This document shows, in pieces, positions 28,202 to 39,596 of a stretch of 64,000 nucleotides of DNA. Made by a program: the position numbers and the translations under genes. Below the pieces are notes generated by a model. It saw only the letters and a list, made by a program, of their open reading frames with translations. It did not search any database and was not told the origin of the DNA. This stretch comes from Gammaproteobacteria bacterium (lineage in GTDB: Bacteria > Pseudomonadota > Gammaproteobacteria > Pseudomonadales > Litorivicinaceae), in NCBI GenBank assembly GCA_024640985.1, contig JAHEDY010000008.1, positions 1-64,000 on the forward strand. Direction: 5' to 3'. The first letter of the stretch is position 1. Each line of letters starts with the position of its first letter.

Positions 28202-29278
28202 ATGCCGAATATTGTTTTGCTGGCAGGAGATGGGATTGGTCCTGAAATCATGGCTGAGGCGGCCCGTGTTTTGGATCGCGTCAATGTCCAGTTTTCGTTG
28301 GGACTGAATACTGAGCATTGCCTGATTGGTGGTGCAGCCATTGATGCCACCGGTGAGCCCCTGCCAGACGAAACTCTGGCCAAAGCCAAGCTATCGGACG
28401 CCGTCCTCTTGGGCGCTGTTGGTGGGCCAAAATGGGATGCATTACCGATGGACAAGCGGCCTGAAAAAGGGCTGTTGAAAATTCGGGCTGGCATGGATCT
28501 GTTCGCCAATTTAAGACCCGCCTTGCTCTACCCCGAGCTTGCCTCGGCTTCGACCTTAAAAGAAGAGGTTGTGAGTGGACTGGATCTGTTGATTGTCCGC
28601 GAGTTGATCGGTGGAATTTATTTCGGTGAGCCGCGCGGAATTGAGGGTGAGCTCGGTCAACGTGTTGGATTTAATACCGATCGCTATTCTGAACCTGAAA
28701 TCGAGCGCATTGGGAGGATCGCGTTTGATGCAGCCATGGCTCGCAACAAGAAATTGTGTTCAGTGGATAAGGCGAATGTGCTTGAGGTGACCGTTTTGTG
28801 GCGCGAAGTCATGGAGCGGTTGAGTCATGATTATCCCGATGTGGAGTTGTCGCACATGTACGTCGATAATGCCGCAATGCAGTTGGTCCGGGCACCGAAA
28901 CAGTTTGATGTGATGGTTACCGGGAATCTCTTCGGTGACATTTTGTCTGATGCTGCAGCGATGCTGACAGGCTCAATCGGAATGCTACCCTCGGCGTCGT
29001 TGAATAGTGATAAGCAAGGGCTTTATGAGCCTTGTCACGGTTCGGCTCCAGATATTGCAGGGCAAGACCTGGCGAACCCACTGGCGACAATTTTGTCCGT
29101 GTCGATGATGCTTTTGCACTCCCTGAATGCGCCAAAAGCAGCAGCATCGATTGAGACGGCTGTCAAACAGGTATTGGCTTCTGGATTGCGGACTCAAGAC
29201 ATTGCGACCGGTGCGTCGGGTGAGCAGATTGTTGGGTGCCGAGCGATGGGCGAAGCGGTGCTGAAGGCTCTGAATTAA
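28202..29278 (+). CDS. leuB: 3-isopropylmalate dehydrogenase
   Basis: A 358-residue NAD-dependent decarboxylating dehydrogenase for leucine synthesis. [15 protein letters not shown] starts the protein. [45 protein letters not shown] and [15 protein letters not shown] carry the substrate and metal ligands, and [11 protein letters not shown] follows. Nine bases separate it from leuD, and asd follows after the leuB stop with a shared AAGGA. Confidence 0.97.
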   Translation: MPNIVLLAGDGIGPEIMAEAARVLDRVNVQFSLGLNTEHCLIGGAAIDATGEPLPDETLAKAKLSDAVLLGAVGGPKWDALPMDKRPEKGLLKIRAGMDLFANLRPALLYPELASASTLKEEVVSGLDLLIVRELIGGIYFGEPRGIEGELGQRVGFNTDRYSEPEIERIGRIAFDAAMARNKKLCSVDKANVLEVTVLWREVMERLSHDYPDVELSHMYVDNAAMQLVRAPKQFDVMVTGNLFGDILSDAAAMLTGSIGMLPSASLNSDKQGLYEPCHGSAPDIAGQDLANPLATILSVSMMLLHSLNAPKAAASIETAVKQVLASGLRTQDIATGASGEQIVGCRAMGEAVLKALN

Positions 29279-29287
29279 GGAATGATG

Positions 29288-30397
29288 ATGCGAGTTGGAT
29301 TTGTTGGATGGCGCGGCATGGTTGGATCGGTCTTGATGGATCGCCTGCGTGCTGATGATGGTTTTTCTGGGATCGAGTCGGTTTTCTTTTCCACCTCACA
29401 GGTTGGACAAGAGGCTCCGGCAGAAGCGACCGAGACTCAACTTCAGGATGCGATGTCGATTGTGGCCTTGGCCCGTTGTGATGTGGTCGTCACCTGCCAG
29501 GGTGGTGATTACACCAAGGCGGTTTATGGTGATTTACGAGGATCCGGCTGGAATGGTTACTGGATTGACGCAGCCTCTGCACTGCGGATGGAATCGGAAA
29601 GTGTGATTGTGCTGGATCCTGTCAATCGCGATGTGATTGATCAGGCGCTGTCTTCCGGACGGAAAGACTTCATCGGTGGTAACTGCACGGTGAGTTTGAT
29701 GTTGATGGCAGTTGGCAGTTTGATCCGGCAGGGTTGGGTCGACTGGATCACAGCGATGACCTATCAAGCAGCCAGCGGTGCTGGTGCGAACAATATGCGT
29801 GAGCTGTTATCGCAAATGGGTTATCTCGAATCACAAGTTGCCCGTGAGCTTGCCACACCATCCTCTGCGATTTTAGACATTGATCGTCAGGTCACCGAGG
29901 CATTGCGCTCGGATGGGATGCCAACCGATTATTTTGGTTATCCCTTGGCTGGAAGCTTGTTGCCGTGGATTGACACCAAGCTCGACAATGGCCAAAGCCG
30001 TGAAGAATGGAAAGCGATGGCTGAGTGCAACAAGATTTTGCGCACTGAAGCGAATCCAATTCCAATCGATGGCACGTGCGTTCGGATTGGGGCGATGCGT
30101 TGCCATAGTCAAGCACTCACCATTAAATTGAAGCGAGATGTGCCTATCGATGAAATCAATGACGTGCTCGCTAACGGGACAGACTGGACCGATCTGATCC
30201 CCAATGAGCGCGATGACTCCATGGCACGGTTGACTCCGGCTGCGGTGACGGGAACCTTGCGGATTCCCGTTGGCCGCGTACGTAAAATGAATTTAGGCCC
30301 TGAGTTTTTGAACGCCTTTACCGTTGGTGATCAATTGCTTTGGGGGGCGGCTGAGCCGTTGAAGCGGATGTTGACGATCCTTCGGGATCACCAGTGA
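29288..30397 (+). CDS. asd: Aspartate-semialdehyde dehydrogenase
   Basis: A 369-residue NADPH enzyme at the branch to lysine, threonine and methionine. The nucleotide-binding start is [18 protein letters not shown], the catalytic Cys is in [10 protein letters not shown], and the acceptor-binding [16 protein letters not shown] and [17 protein letters not shown] segments follow. It is the Gram-negative long-form enzyme. Three successive ATGs occur (29282, 29285, 29288); the AAGGA at 29277 is properly spaced for the third, which also gives the usual N terminus. The usg start overlaps its stop (GTGA). Confidence 0.96.
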   Translation: MRVGFVGWRGMVGSVLMDRLRADDGFSGIESVFFSTSQVGQEAPAEATETQLQDAMSIVALARCDVVVTCQGGDYTKAVYGDLRGSGWNGYWIDAASALRMESESVIVLDPVNRDVIDQALSSGRKDFIGGNCTVSLMLMAVGSLIRQGWVDWITAMTYQAASGAGANNMRELLSQMGYLESQVARELATPSSAILDIDRQVTEALRSDGMPTDYFGYPLAGSLLPWIDTKLDNGQSREEWKAMAECNKILRTEANPIPIDGTCVRIGAMRCHSQALTIKLKRDVPIDEINDVLANGTDWTDLIPNERDDSMARLTPAAVTGTLRIPVGRVRKMNLGPEFLNAFTVGDQLLWGAAEPLKRMLTILRDHQ

Positions 30398-31206
30398 TCG
30401 AACTCGCGATCACCGGAGCAGGATCCGGTCTGTGTGATTCGGTACTTGAAGTCATTGAATCCGTCGAGGGTGACTTTCGGATACGGCTGATTGATGGAAT
30501 CGAATCAGCCGGCGAGGCGCGACGATTTCAGGGTCGGACGATTGTGATCGAACTCGATCATGAGGCTGATCTTGATACGGCAGATTTGGTGTTTGATTTG
30601 AATCAAACCTATAGCGGCGATGCCGAACGATTCCGGCCAACATTGTCTTTGGTGGTCATGATGCAGCGGTTGTTGGATTCGCTGGCGACTGCCGATGTGC
30701 TCACACTTCACGGTGTGGTGCGAGAACCGGCTGTTGAGCAGCCTGGTGGGGTTGAGGCCTTAGCTGGACAAGTGACGCAGTTGTTCAATGGCCGCGATCC
30801 GGATCCGCAACCCTTTGGTGGATCCTTAGCCTTTAATACCCGAACCTTAGACGATCAGGCGCTGGTGGAAGCCTTGAGTGACATTCATGCGTTGCAGCGT
30901 GCTGAGATTTCGTTAGAGCGATTGCAGTCGGATTCATTTTACACCGTGCATGCCAGTCTTTGGATGGAACTGAAGACCCCACAAGCCAAGGCGCTGGTGA
31001 TGGGTTGCCAAACGGATGAATATCGCTCAGGGCTCAGTGTGTCACCGGACTCAGGTCGAGTGGATGCAGAGGCGGCAATGACGGTGTGTGTTCGTGAATT
31101 GAGCAATGACTGGGTGCACGTGATGATCGCTGCAGATTTAGAAAAGACCATTTGGGCGCAAGAAGCCAAGCGGAGACTCGCTCGCGCTTTGGAGGCGATG
31201 GCATGA
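30394..31206 (+). CDS. Usg-like degenerate aspartate-semialdehyde dehydrogenase paralogue
   Basis: A 270-residue protein whose central part follows the ASADH dimerisation domain ([33 protein letters not shown]). The N-terminal dinucleotide domain is much reduced, and the catalytic cysteine region and the GxxGxxG loop are lost. E. coli Usg, encoded after asd-like genes, is also inactive as a dehydrogenase. This copy is shorter still. It is probably non-catalytic. Translation is coupled to asd through GTGA and to fimV through ATGA, which suggests it is still translated and retained. Confidence 0.75.
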   Translation: MIELAITGAGSGLCDSVLEVIESVEGDFRIRLIDGIESAGEARRFQGRTIVIELDHEADLDTADLVFDLNQTYSGDAERFRPTLSLVVMMQRLLDSLATADVLTLHGVVREPAVEQPGGVEALAGQVTQLFNGRDPDPQPFGGSLAFNTRTLDDQALVEALSDIHALQRAEISLERLQSDSFYTVHASLWMELKTPQAKALVMGCQTDEYRSGLSVSPDSGRVDAEAAMTVCVRELSNDWVHVMIAADLEKTIWAQEAKRRLARALEAMA

Positions 31207-32966
31207 AACTCGTCATGGCGCTTCCGTTGATGATTTGGTCTGTGATGGCACAAGCCTTTGACTGGTCGACGCCGGTCGCTGTGACTCATCAAGGGGAACC
31301 GCTGGAAGTTCGATTAGAAGTGACGAATCTCGCACCAGTCACAGCCACCCAACTATTTCCACTCTTGGCCTCTGAAACTGCCTTTACTGAGCGAGGGATT
31401 GATCGCCCGGAATATCTGTCTGGATTGACCTACGCTGTGGATGCCACAGAAGGTCGTGTCGTACTTGTGATCCGAACAGCAACAGCGTGGACGCAACCTG
31501 ATCTGACGACATTGGTTGAAGTATTTACACCCACGGGACCGGTGTTGATTCCCGTCTCGGTGCAAGTGGCGCAAAAACCGACTGCTTCTTCAGTCGTTGC
31601 CACTGCGGAACCAAAACTTGAACCCTTGGTCGAAGCGCCGGTCGCGCCCCCGGCGGTTGAGCTGACGAAACCGAGTGGTGAGACTGAAGAAAACGCACCA
31701 AATCAAAACGCACCAAATCCCATCAAATCCCGTCAGCAAACCTTGTTGGTGCAAAACGGGTCGACGCTCTGGCGGTTAGCAAAACGAGTACAACCGCCAA
31801 ATCTGACCATTGAGCAAGTGATGATGGCGTTGTATGACGAAAACCCTGGTGCGTTTGAGTACAACAACGTGAATGCCCTGGAAAAAGGGAAAACCCTCGT
31901 CATTCCAAGTCAGGCGCGGATGGAACAAGAATCGGCTCTCAACGCTAAACAACGATTCGACGCGCACATGAAAGCACCCAAGCAGGATTTTCCACGGACA
32001 ACACCTGCGATGCCTCAAGTGATTGCAGCCACACCAGAGCCGGAGATGGCTCCGGCAGAACCTGAGGTGGTGATCGAAGAGCCGAAGGACGCCAAACCAG
32101 AACAAGCATCGACGGTGATTCAGGAGCCCATTGTCAGCTCTGACACCCCGACTGATACGCAGCCGATCAAGCAAGAGCCTGTCGATGCAATTTCGACCCT
32201 CGCCCCTCAAGTCGTGACGGTGATCGCGCCAGAGGTGACTGAACTGCTGCAGAAAATCACCTCTCTTGAGTCCAAGCTCGATGCTATGGACGCCAAAGTT
32301 GAAGCAATCCGGAGTGAGGCGAAAGAGTCTCGACAAGTGAGTCAGCCGTTGCCGCAAATACAAACTGAGCAACCATCAACTGAATTCAATCTTGAAGAAT
32401 GGTTGCCGACGCGGGAGCAGGTCGATGCGTTTTTTGCGACCGAGCTCGGTAAAGGCGTCTTGATTTTTGCTGCGGTAGTCATCCTGATGTGGCTCGGGTT
32501 ACGCGTCTATGGTCGCCAGGAACCGATGCAGGCGGCCTCTAACCGGGCAACCCCTATGGCGGCGATGGCTCAGGCGGAACCTGCAGAGCCACTGAGTGTC
32601 ACCGCAGAAATACAGGCCCCGACAACCAGTGATGTCGGAGCCGAGGCCTTGGAGTCAGCAATTGAGCGCCTGAAGTCGAAAATCGAGGATCCGGCGAAGC
32701 TTCAGGAAGCAGAAGAGCTGTATAGCGCCGGTGATGATTCGCTGATTGATGCGTTTTCCGCGGATGCGTTGAACCAGAATCCTGAGTGGGGAGAAGATCC
32801 TGACGATGAGGCAGATGTTGCTGCTCATCAGCTTGAGTTGGCTCAGAATTATCTGGATATGGGGATGACACAAACGGCAATTGAATTATTGCAACGGGTG
32901 TCAGTATCACCAGATCAAGCGAGCGCTGAAAAAGCCCGCGCCTTACTCGATGTCCATCAAAGCTGA
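31203..32966 (+). CDS. fimV: FimV-family peptidoglycan-binding membrane protein
   Basis: A 587-residue protein with a signal sequence (residues 1-17). A periplasmic beta domain follows (FDWSTPVAVTHQGEPLEVRLEV), then a LysM-like module around residues 178-240 (LVQNGSTLWRLAKRVQPPNLTIEQVMMAL) and a Pro/Glu-rich linker with a short coiled coil. One membrane segment lies near 419-437. A cytoplasmic acidic tail ends in the conserved FimV C-terminal motif QLELAQNYLDMGMTQTAIELLQ. FimV/TspA proteins organise the cell pole and, in pseudomonads, twitching motility. The order usg-fimV-truA is as in Pseudomonas. The true start is the ATGA at the usg stop. Confidence 0.9.
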   Translation: MKLVMALPLMIWSVMAQAFDWSTPVAVTHQGEPLEVRLEVTNLAPVTATQLFPLLASETAFTERGIDRPEYLSGLTYAVDATEGRVVLVIRTATAWTQPDLTTLVEVFTPTGPVLIPVSVQVAQKPTASSVVATAEPKLEPLVEAPVAPPAVELTKPSGETEENAPNQNAPNPIKSRQQTLLVQNGSTLWRLAKRVQPPNLTIEQVMMALYDENPGAFEYNNVNALEKGKTLVIPSQARMEQESALNAKQRFDAHMKAPKQDFPRTTPAMPQVIAATPEPEMAPAEPEVVIEEPKDAKPEQASTVIQEPIVSSDTPTDTQPIKQEPVDAISTLAPQVVTVIAPEVTELLQKITSLESKLDAMDAKVEAIRSEAKESRQVSQPLPQIQTEQPSTEFNLEEWLPTREQVDAFFATELGKGVLIFAAVVILMWLGLRVYGRQEPMQAASNRATPMAAMAQAEPAEPLSVTAEIQAPTTSDVGAEALESAIERLKSKIEDPAKLQEAEELYSAGDDSLIDAFSADALNQNPEWGEDPDDEADVAAHQLELAQNYLDMGMTQTAIELLQRVSVSPDQASAEKARALLDVHQS

Positions 32967-33798
32967 TCCGGCCACTCGCCGTGTCGCGATTTCGGTAGAA
33001 TACGATGGGACGGAATATCGAGGATGGCAGGTGCAAAAGCACGATACGCAGGTTGTTCAGAGCCAAGTTGAGAAAGCTTTAAGTCAAATTGCCGATGAAC
33101 CTGTTCAAGTGACCTGTTCAGGGCGCACCGATTCCGGCGTCCATGCGAGCTCACAAGTCTGTCACTTTGATACTCAGGCAGAGCGCGATCCTTACAACTG
33201 GGTCATGGGCGTGAACACGCAACTGCCAAATGATGTGTCGCTGTCTTGGGCGAAAGAAGTCGATACGTCATTTCATGCACGGTTTTCTGCGCTGTCACGT
33301 CAGTATGTCTATTTGATTCAGCTTTCAGGGATTCGTCGTGCCTTATTGAGAAATCAAGTGACCTTCACTCACAAAGAACTCGATGCACAACTGATGGCGC
33401 AAGCCGGACGATGGCTGGTTGGAACGCATGACTTTAACGCCTACCGTTCGACCCAGTGTCAGGCAAAGACCTCGGTGCGAACGCTCATGCAGCTTAACGT
33501 CCATCAACACGATGATGTCATTGCAGTTCATGTTGAAGCCAACGGATTTTTACAGAATATGGTGAGAAATATTGTCGGAGTGCTGACTGCAATTGGTGCG
33601 CGAGAAGCGTCGGTCGACTGGTCTCGAAATGTTCTTGATTCGAAGGATCGAACGCAAGGAGGGGTAACAGCTCCCCCTGATGGCCTGTATTTTCTCGGTC
33701 CAACCTACCACTCAGAATTTGACCTGCCGGAGACAGTTCGAGTTCCCCAGATTGCCAGAGACATTCTGAGGACAGATCCGTTAGAGTGTTCGCTATGA
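32950..33798 (+). CDS. truA: tRNA pseudouridine(38-40) synthase
   Basis: A 282-residue pseudouridine synthase acting on the anticodon stem. The catalytic aspartate is Asp61 in CSGRTDSGVHAS. The N terminus VAISVEYDGTEYRGWQ, the VYLIQL strand and HVEANGFLQNMVRNIVG near the C terminus are typical. The ATG at 32950 lies 17 bases inside fimV; an upstream extension within the fimV tail does not resemble the family. The trpF ATG overlaps its stop. Confidence 0.95.
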   Translation: MSIKADPATRRVAISVEYDGTEYRGWQVQKHDTQVVQSQVEKALSQIADEPVQVTCSGRTDSGVHASSQVCHFDTQAERDPYNWVMGVNTQLPNDVSLSWAKEVDTSFHARFSALSRQYVYLIQLSGIRRALLRNQVTFTHKELDAQLMAQAGRWLVGTHDFNAYRSTQCQAKTSVRTLMQLNVHQHDDVIAVHVEANGFLQNMVRNIVGVLTAIGAREASVDWSRNVLDSKDRTQGGVTAPPDGLYFLGPTYHSEFDLPETVRVPQIARDILRTDPLECSL

Positions 33799-34403
33799 CG
33801 CGTGTAAAATTTTGTGGATTCACTCGGGCCGACGATGTTGCTCTGGCAGTTTCCTTAGGTGTCGATGCCTTGGGGTTTGTATTTTATGAGCCAAGTTCTC
33901 GGTGTGTGACTGTCGCTGAAGCCTGTGAACTCACTCAGGCAGTCCCTGCATTCGTCACGCGCGTCGGTTTATTTGTCAATGCTGAGCCAGCGCGAGTGGT
34001 TGAGGCCTTTCAAAAGGCTCAACTCAACCTCATTCAATACCATGGGGATGAGAGTCCTGAGTACTGTGAATCGATTGGATTGCCTTTTATTAAGGCCTTC
34101 CGCGTTCAACCGGAGACAGAGATTCTGTCAGAAATGGAACGGTACCCTCAGGCATCAGGATTTTTACTGGATGCCTATGTGAAAGGGCAGCCAGGTGGAA
34201 CTGGTGAACGTTTCGATTGGGGTTTAATCCCCAAAACGGATCGTCCGATCATACTGGCCGGCGGCTTGATGCCGGAGAATGCGAAGGACGCGATTGACGC
34301 AGTCGCACCCTGGGCACTCGATGTCAGTGGAGGCATTGAAGTCGAGCCAGGACGCAAGGATCCTGATAAGATGGCGCGCTTTATGAGCGCGTGTCGCAAC
34401 TAA
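33795..34403 (+). CDS. trpF: Phosphoribosylanthranilate isomerase
   Basis: A 202-residue TIM-barrel enzyme of tryptophan synthesis, here as a stand-alone gene rather than fused to trp[44 protein letters not shown] and the phosphate-binding LAGGLMPENAKDAI and DVSGGIEVEPGRKD segments are present. Note that the common KICG start is KFCG. The ATGA overlap with truA fixes the start; trpB follows after 12 bases. Confidence 0.95.
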   Translation: MTRVKFCGFTRADDVALAVSLGVDALGFVFYEPSSRCVTVAEACELTQAVPAFVTRVGLFVNAEPARVVEAFQKAQLNLIQYHGDESPEYCESIGLPFIKAFRVQPETEILSEMERYPQASGFLLDAYVKGQPGGTGERFDWGLIPKTDRPIILAGGLMPENAKDAIDAVAPWALDVSGGIEVEPGRKDPDKMARFMSACRN

Positions 34404-34415
34404 TTTGGGAACACT

Positions 34416-35642
34416 ATGGCACTGACCGAACAGGAATTACGAACTCTCGATTATGAGCCCGACGCGGGCGGGCATTTTGGTGATTACGGTGGACGCTACG
34501 TCTCTGAAACACTCATGGCAGCCCTTAGCGAGTTGGATCAAAACTACCAGATGTTGAAAAACGATCCGGGGTTTCAGCGTGAGTTTGATGCCGACTTGGC
34601 GACCTTTGTTGGGCGCCCATCGCCCCTATACCATGCGCAACGGTGGTCCAATGCGATTGGTGGTGCACAGATCTATTTTAAGCGTGAAGATTTAAACCAC
34701 ACCGGCGCTCACAAAGTGAATAACACCATCGGTCAGGCGTTACTGGCGAAATATTCAGGAAAGCCGCGCGTCATTGCAGAAACTGGAGCGGGTCAACATG
34801 GTGTGGCATCAGCAACCGTTGCCGCCCGTTTAGGACTGGAGTGTGTTGTCTACATGGGTGCGGATGATGTCGAGCGACAATCGCCCAACGTCTATCGGAT
34901 GAAGTTACTTGGCGCTCAGGTCGTTCCTGTGGAATCAGGCTCAAGGACGCTCAAAGATGCACTCAACGAGGCGATGCGTGACTGGGTGACCAACGTGGAT
35001 AACACCTTTTACATCATCGGAACCGTTGCAGGCCCTGCGCCGTATCCACAACTGGTTCGTGACTTTAATGCGGTTGTCGGTCGTGAAGTGAAGTGGCAAT
35101 CGAAAGAGATTCTTGGCCGTTATCCTGATGCTTTAGTGGCTTGTGTCGGTGGCGGCTCAAATGCGATTGGGTTGTTTTACCCTTTCTTGAAAGACACGGA
35201 AGTGGCCATTTATGGTGTCGAAGCAGCCGGTCGAGGACTGTCGACGACCGAGCATGCCGCACCATTATGCTCTGGGCGTCCTGGTGTGTTGCACGGCGCG
35301 AAAACTTATTTGATGGATAACAGTGACGGTCAAATCGCACACACGCATTCGGTGTCTGCCGGTCTTGATTATCCAGGCGTCGGTCCTGAGCATGCCTACC
35401 TCAAAGATATTGGTCGTGCCAACTACGTGGGCGCCACTGATGATGAGGCCTTGGCTGCGTTTCATGAGGTATCTGAGGTCGAGGGAATCATTCCTGCGCT
35501 TGAGACAGCGCATGCTCTGGCCTATACCAAGACGTTGGCTGCGACCATGCGTCCGGATCAGACCATTGTTTGCAATATGTCGGGCCGTGGAGATAAAGAC
35601 ATTTTCACTGTCGCTAAAATGGAAGGAATTTCGCTGACATGA
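34416..35642 (+). CDS. trpB: Tryptophan synthase beta chain
   Basis: A 408-residue PLP enzyme joining indole and serine. [16 protein letters not shown] marks the start. The PLP lysine is in [19 protein letters not shown], the catalytic Glu in [12 protein letters not shown], and the phosphate-binding GGGSNAIG loop is intact. Length and motifs are those of TrpB1, which partners TrpA. The trpA ATG overlaps its stop (ATGA). Confidence 0.97.
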   Translation: MALTEQELRTLDYEPDAGGHFGDYGGRYVSETLMAALSELDQNYQMLKNDPGFQREFDADLATFVGRPSPLYHAQRWSNAIGGAQIYFKREDLNHTGAHKVNNTIGQALLAKYSGKPRVIAETGAGQHGVASATVAARLGLECVVYMGADDVERQSPNVYRMKLLGAQVVPVESGSRTLKDALNEAMRDWVTNVDNTFYIIGTVAGPAPYPQLVRDFNAVVGREVKWQSKEILGRYPDALVACVGGGSNAIGLFYPFLKDTEVAIYGVEAAGRGLSTTEHAAPLCSGRPGVLHGAKTYLMDNSDGQIAHTHSVSAGLDYPGVGPEHAYLKDIGRANYVGATDDEALAAFHEVSEVEGIIPALETAHALAYTKTLAATMRPDQTIVCNMSGRGDKDIFTVAKMEGISLT

Positions 35643-36454
35643 GTAATACCCGGATTCAACAGCGAATGGATGCATTGAAAGCATCGGGCCGCAAAGCCTT
35701 GATTCCATATATTGTCGCAGGAGATCCCACGCCATCGGTTACTGTCCCCGCCATGCATGCCATGGTTGCAGCGGGTGCTGATGTGATTGAGTTAGGGATG
35801 CCATTCTCCGATCCCTTTGCCGATGGTCCAGTCAACCAGCGGGGTGCTGAGCGCGCCATTGCTGCTGGAATGACGCTGCCTGGAGTGATCAATGCGGTTG
35901 CGGAATTCCGTGAGCAGGATGATGAGACGCCTGTTGTGTTGATGGGTTATTTGAATCCTTTAATCGCCATGGGTGAAACGACCTTCTGTGAGGCCTGTGA
36001 AAACGCTGGGGTTGACGGGCTTTTGATCGTCGATATGCCGCCGGAAGAAGAGGGATCTTTGGTTCAGTCGGCGAAACGTCATGGCCTTGATTTGATTTAT
36101 TTAGCAGCTCCAACCACCACTGATGCGCGTTTAGAGACCATTGGCAACGCAACCTCTGGTTACCTCTATTATGTCTCGTTGAAGGGGATCACTGGTTCCT
36201 CAAAACTGGATACTCATGAGGTATCGCAACGCATTGCGCACATGCGCCAGCACGTGTCTGTGCCGATCTGTGTCGGATTTGGTATTCGGACCGCAGAGGA
36301 TGCTGCAGCGATCTCAACCACAGCAGATGGAAGTATTGTCGGTACGGTCTTGGTGAGCCAAATTGAAGCCTTAGCCAATCAGCCTGAACAGATTCCGGCT
36401 GCGCTTCAAGCGATTTTACAACCCATGCGTCAGGCAATGGATGCCAAGACCTAA
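35639..36454 (+). CDS. trpA: Tryptophan synthase alpha chain
   Basis: A 271-residue TIM barrel that releases indole for transfer through the tunnel to TrpB. The catalytic Glu lies in [19 protein letters not shown]. The second acid is Asp in [11 protein letters not shown], and the phosphate site [14 protein letters not shown] and a SIVGTVLV strand follow. Coupled to trpB by ATGA. The other trp genes (trpE, G, D, C) are not in the window. Confidence 0.97.
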   Translation: MSNTRIQQRMDALKASGRKALIPYIVAGDPTPSVTVPAMHAMVAAGADVIELGMPFSDPFADGPVNQRGAERAIAAGMTLPGVINAVAEFREQDDETPVVLMGYLNPLIAMGETTFCEACENAGVDGLLIVDMPPEEEGSLVQSAKRHGLDLIYLAAPTTTDARLETIGNATSGYLYYVSLKGITGSSKLDTHEVSQRIAHMRQHVSVPICVGFGIRTAEDAAAISTTADGSIVGTVLVSQIEALANQPEQIPAALQAILQPMRQAMDAKT

Positions 36455-36469
36455 GGATAGGGGAATAGC

Positions 36470-37324
36470 ATGAGTAATTGGCTCGATAAAATTGTTCCGA
36501 CGGTTGTCCGCTCCAAAGCAGTTGAGCGAAAAGCCAGTGTGCCTGATGGGCTATGGTCGAAGTGCTCTGCCTGTGAAGCGGTCCTTTATCAACCTGAACT
36601 GGAACGGAATTTAAGCGTCTGCCCGAAGTGTGGACATCATGATCGGCTGGGCGCTCGAGCTCGTTTAAATGCATTTCTCGATGAAGGATCACAAACCGAG
36701 CTGTTTCAGGAATTGATTGCTGATGATCGGCTGAAATTCCGTGATCAAAAGAAATACAAAGATCGCCTGTCACAAGCGCAGAAAGCGACTGGAGAAAATG
36801 ATGCCTTGGTTGCGATGGAAGGCACATTAAAAGCCAAGCCAATCGTGGCCGTCGCGTTCGAATTTGCCTTCATGGGCGGTTCTATGGGAACAGTCGTCGG
36901 TGAAAAGTTCGTGAGGGCTGCCGAACTCTGCCTCGAAAAAAAGACACCCTTGATTTGTTTTTCCGCATCCGGTGGTGCCCGGATGCAAGAGGCGTTGCTA
37001 TCACTGATGCAGATGGCTCGAACGTCCGCGGTGTTGGAAAAAATGCGTGAGCAGGGTCTTCCTTATCTATCGGTCCTCACTGATCCGGTCTTTGGCGGAG
37101 TTTCTGCTTCTTTTGCCATGTTGGGTGACTTGAACATTGCTGAACCCAAAGCGCTTGTTGGCTTCGCCGGCCCTCGGGTGATTGAACAAACAGTCCGTGA
37201 AACCTTACCCGAAGGCTTTCAACGAGCGGAGTTTCTGTTGGAGCATGGCACGGTTGATATGATCGTTTCTCGCCCTGAGATGCGCGATACGATCGCACGT
37301 GTGCTGTCTCGCTTGAGCCATTGA
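36470..37324 (+). CDS. accD: Acetyl-CoA carboxylase carboxyltransferase subunit beta
   Basis: A 284-residue subunit of the carboxyltransferase that makes malonyl-CoA. The N-terminal zinc ribbon has four cysteines ([10 protein letters not shown] and CPKCGHHDR). The crotonase-fold domain carries [38 protein letters not shown] and the [18 protein letters not shown] oxyanion-hole region. The order trpA-accD-folC-dedD-cvpA-purF is well conserved. The folC TTG overlaps its stop. Confidence 0.97.
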   Translation: MSNWLDKIVPTVVRSKAVERKASVPDGLWSKCSACEAVLYQPELERNLSVCPKCGHHDRLGARARLNAFLDEGSQTELFQELIADDRLKFRDQKKYKDRLSQAQKATGENDALVAMEGTLKAKPIVAVAFEFAFMGGSMGTVVGEKFVRAAELCLEKKTPLICFSASGGARMQEALLSLMQMARTSAVLEKMREQGLPYLSVLTDPVFGGVSASFAMLGDLNIAEPKALVGFAGPRVIEQTVRETLPEGFQRAEFLLEHGTVDMIVSRPEMRDTIARVLSRLSH

Positions 37325-38544
37325 ACACACTGGCCGACTGGGAGCTTCATCTCGAGACGCTCTCACCCCCATCGCATATTGAATTAGGTCTCGAGCGTGT
37401 TGCAGTTGTTTGGTCGCGATTAGAGCAGCGACTGCCAAGGCAAGTGTTGACTGTGGCTGGAACCAACGGCAAAGGGTCAACAGTCGAAACCGCGGGTCTG
37501 ATTGCTCAAACTCAGGGCCTTCGCTACGGGCAATACACCTCCCCGCATATTCATCATATTCATGAACGGATCAAAGTCGCCGGTCAGCCGGTTTCGGATG
37601 CAGAATTAGTGGCTGCCTTTGGACGCGTCGAGAGTGCGCGAGATTCTGTTTTTTTGACCTACTTTGAGTTTCTCACATTAGCGGCCTTTGTGATCTTTCA
37701 GCATCACCAGTTGGATCTCTGGATCTTGGAAATTGGCCTGGGTGGTCGACTCGATGCGGTGAATGTGATCGATCCTGATGTATCGGTCATCACATCCATC
37801 GGCCTCGATCACCAGGCCTATTTAGGAACCACAGAGGAAGCGATTGCGCGCGAAAAAGCTGGCGTGATGCGGGCCGGTGTGACGACTTTTTCAGCGGCCA
37901 TAAATGTGCGACACACACTGGATGATGAGGCAGATCAGCAAGGTGGATCGATTCGGTGGCTGGATGAGGTCTTGGAGGGATCGATGCTAGTCTTGGCGAA
38001 GCAGATCATTGACTTAACCCGAATGCAATTGCCGAAAACGTCGGTTGCCTTAGCAAGTCTCGCAATGGAAGAACTGGGGTATCACATCTCGAAGGAGTGT
38101 CTGGTTAGGTTAGAGCAGGCACAAATGCCGGGACGGATGTCTCGCTATCCGATTGGTGATCAAACCTGGATCTTGGATGTTGGACACAATCCGTTAGCTT
38201 GCGAGTTTGTCACTCAAGTGCTTGCAGATACCGTCGAAACGGATCATCGCGTGGTGATTTTTGGGGCTCTATCGGATAAAGACGTGCAGTCAATGTTGCC
38301 GATTTTGCAGGCCTACACATCGAGAATTGCCTTAGTTGGCATTGATGGCGATCGCGGTCGTTCGGTCGACTCTTTGGTGAATCTTTGGTCGGTGCTTTTT
38401 GGACAGACGTGTTGGCGGAGTTTTGCTACACTCAGTGACGCATTGGAGGGGCTTTCCTCTGAACTCAAATTGGATGATCAGGTTTTGATCATGGGATCCT
38501 TTGTATTGGTGGCAGACGCACTCAAGCATGACCTCTTCAACTGA
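37321..38544 (+). CDS. folC: Folylpolyglutamate synthase/dihydrofolate synthase
   Basis: A 407-residue Mur-ligase-like enzyme that forms dihydrofolate and adds glutamates to folates. The P-loop is in [30 protein letters not shown], the [11 protein letters not shown] segment and [26 protein letters not shown] follow, and LDVGHNPLA lies in the C-terminal domain. The start is TTG in TTGA with the accD stop. The dedD start lies 17 bases inside its end. Confidence 0.94.
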   Translation: MNTLADWELHLETLSPPSHIELGLERVAVVWSRLEQRLPRQVLTVAGTNGKGSTVETAGLIAQTQGLRYGQYTSPHIHHIHERIKVAGQPVSDAELVAAFGRVESARDSVFLTYFEFLTLAAFVIFQHHQLDLWILEIGLGGRLDAVNVIDPDVSVITSIGLDHQAYLGTTEEAIAREKAGVMRAGVTTFSAAINVRHTLDDEADQQGGSIRWLDEVLEGSMLVLAKQIIDLTRMQLPKTSVALASLAMEELGYHISKECLVRLEQAQMPGRMSRYPIGDQTWILDVGHNPLACEFVTQVLADTVETDHRVVIFGALSDKDVQSMLPILQAYTSRIALVGIDGDRGRSVDSLVNLWSVLFGQTCWRSFATLSDALEGLSSELKLDDQVLIMGSFVLVADALKHDLFN

Positions 38545-39064
38545 ACAAACCAAGCCAAACCCTTCTCCGCATCGAAGAAAGCATCAGTGGATTGGTGCCG
38601 CAACCTTGGTGGCCTTTGCTGCTCTGGTTCTTCCGTGGCTTCTCACTCCACGATTCGAATCGATTCGTGAACAAGGTCCTCAACTGACTCGCTTGCCAGA
38701 CCCTCCATCTGTCCCGGCGGAACCTGTGGTTGCTCCAATGATCGATCAAGAGGCGCTGAACGCCAGTCGGGATCGTTTGGATGCCCTCATGGGTGCGCCT
38801 GTTGGTGACGAGTCGCAGGCAAGTTTCATTTTGCAGGTGGGGGCATTTAAAAATCGGGAAAACGCGAAAGCGTTGCAAACGAAGCTTGAAGCCTTGGATA
38901 TTGGGCGGGTGTATTTGCGATCTGAAGAATCGTTGACTCGAGTGTATGTGGGTCCACTCCTTGACCGATCAAGCGCAGAATCCGCTTCAGGAGCCATTCA
39001 GACCAAGTTATCGCTCAAAGCACAGATCAAACAATATGATGTGCGTGAGCACGGGCAGTCATGA
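38528..39064 (+). CDS. dedD: DedD-like SPOR-domain membrane protein
   Basis: A 178-residue bitopic protein with a short basic cytoplasmic N terminus, one membrane segment (about residues 21-38), a proline-rich periplasmic linker and a C-terminal SPOR domain (FILQVGAFKNRENAKALQTKLEAL, TRVYVGPLLDRSSAES). SPOR domains bind denuded septal glycan, and DedD works in cell division. The ATG at 38528 lies 17 bases inside folC; the cvpA ATG overlaps the stop. Confidence 0.9.
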   Translation: MTSSTEQTKPNPSPHRRKHQWIGAATLVAFAALVLPWLLTPRFESIREQGPQLTRLPDPPSVPAEPVVAPMIDQEALNASRDRLDALMGAPVGDESQASFILQVGAFKNRENAKALQTKLEALDIGRVYLRSEESLTRVYVGPLLDRSSAESASGAIQTKLSLKAQIKQYDVREHGQS

Positions 39065-39579
39065 CCGAACAGGTGTCTTCAGGTTTCGGCCTGGCTGCTT
39101 TTGATTGGGCGATTATCGTCGTTCTTGCGATTTCAACGCTGATGAGTCTACGTCGCGGATTTTTAAAAGAAGCGCTGAGTCTTGGGACATGGATTGCAGC
39201 CTTTGTTGTTGCTCGGCAGTTCCATGAACCAATGGATCAGTTGTTAGATACTCAGATCATCGATCCGTTGATGCGTTCGATTGCGGCCTTCGCAGCTTTA
39301 TTTATCGGTACCTTATTGGTGGGTGCGGCTTTGGGGTTCCTGTTGGGCGCCTTAATTAACGCAACCGGCTTATCGTCGACCGATCGAGTGCTTGGTATGG
39401 TGTTTGGATTTGCGCGCGGGGCGTTGATCATGACGGTCGTGATTGGATTATTAAATCTGACCCCATTCGTGAATGACACTTGGTACACTAATGCGTCGCT
39501 CGCGCCGCATTTCGAGACGGTGGCTCAATGGGCTTTGGAACAACTGTCAGCCTCTGGCTTTAAATCGCCAATTAGCTGA
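39061..39579 (+). CDS. cvpA: CvpA family membrane protein
   Basis: A 172-residue inner-membrane protein with four hydrophobic segments ([43 protein letters not shown] and others), the [18 protein letters not shown] signature and a conserved GFARGALI loop. CvpA was named for colicin V production and is linked to envelope stress tolerance. It precedes purF as in E. coli. Coupled to dedD by ATGA. Confidence 0.92.
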   Translation: MTEQVSSGFGLAAFDWAIIVVLAISTLMSLRRGFLKEALSLGTWIAAFVVARQFHEPMDQLLDTQIIDPLMRSIAAFAALFIGTLLVGAALGFLLGALINATGLSSTDRVLGMVFGFARGALIMTVVIGLLNLTPFVNDTWYTNASLAPHFETVAQWALEQLSASGFKSPIS

Positions 39580-39596
39580 CGAGAGGGATTTCGATC

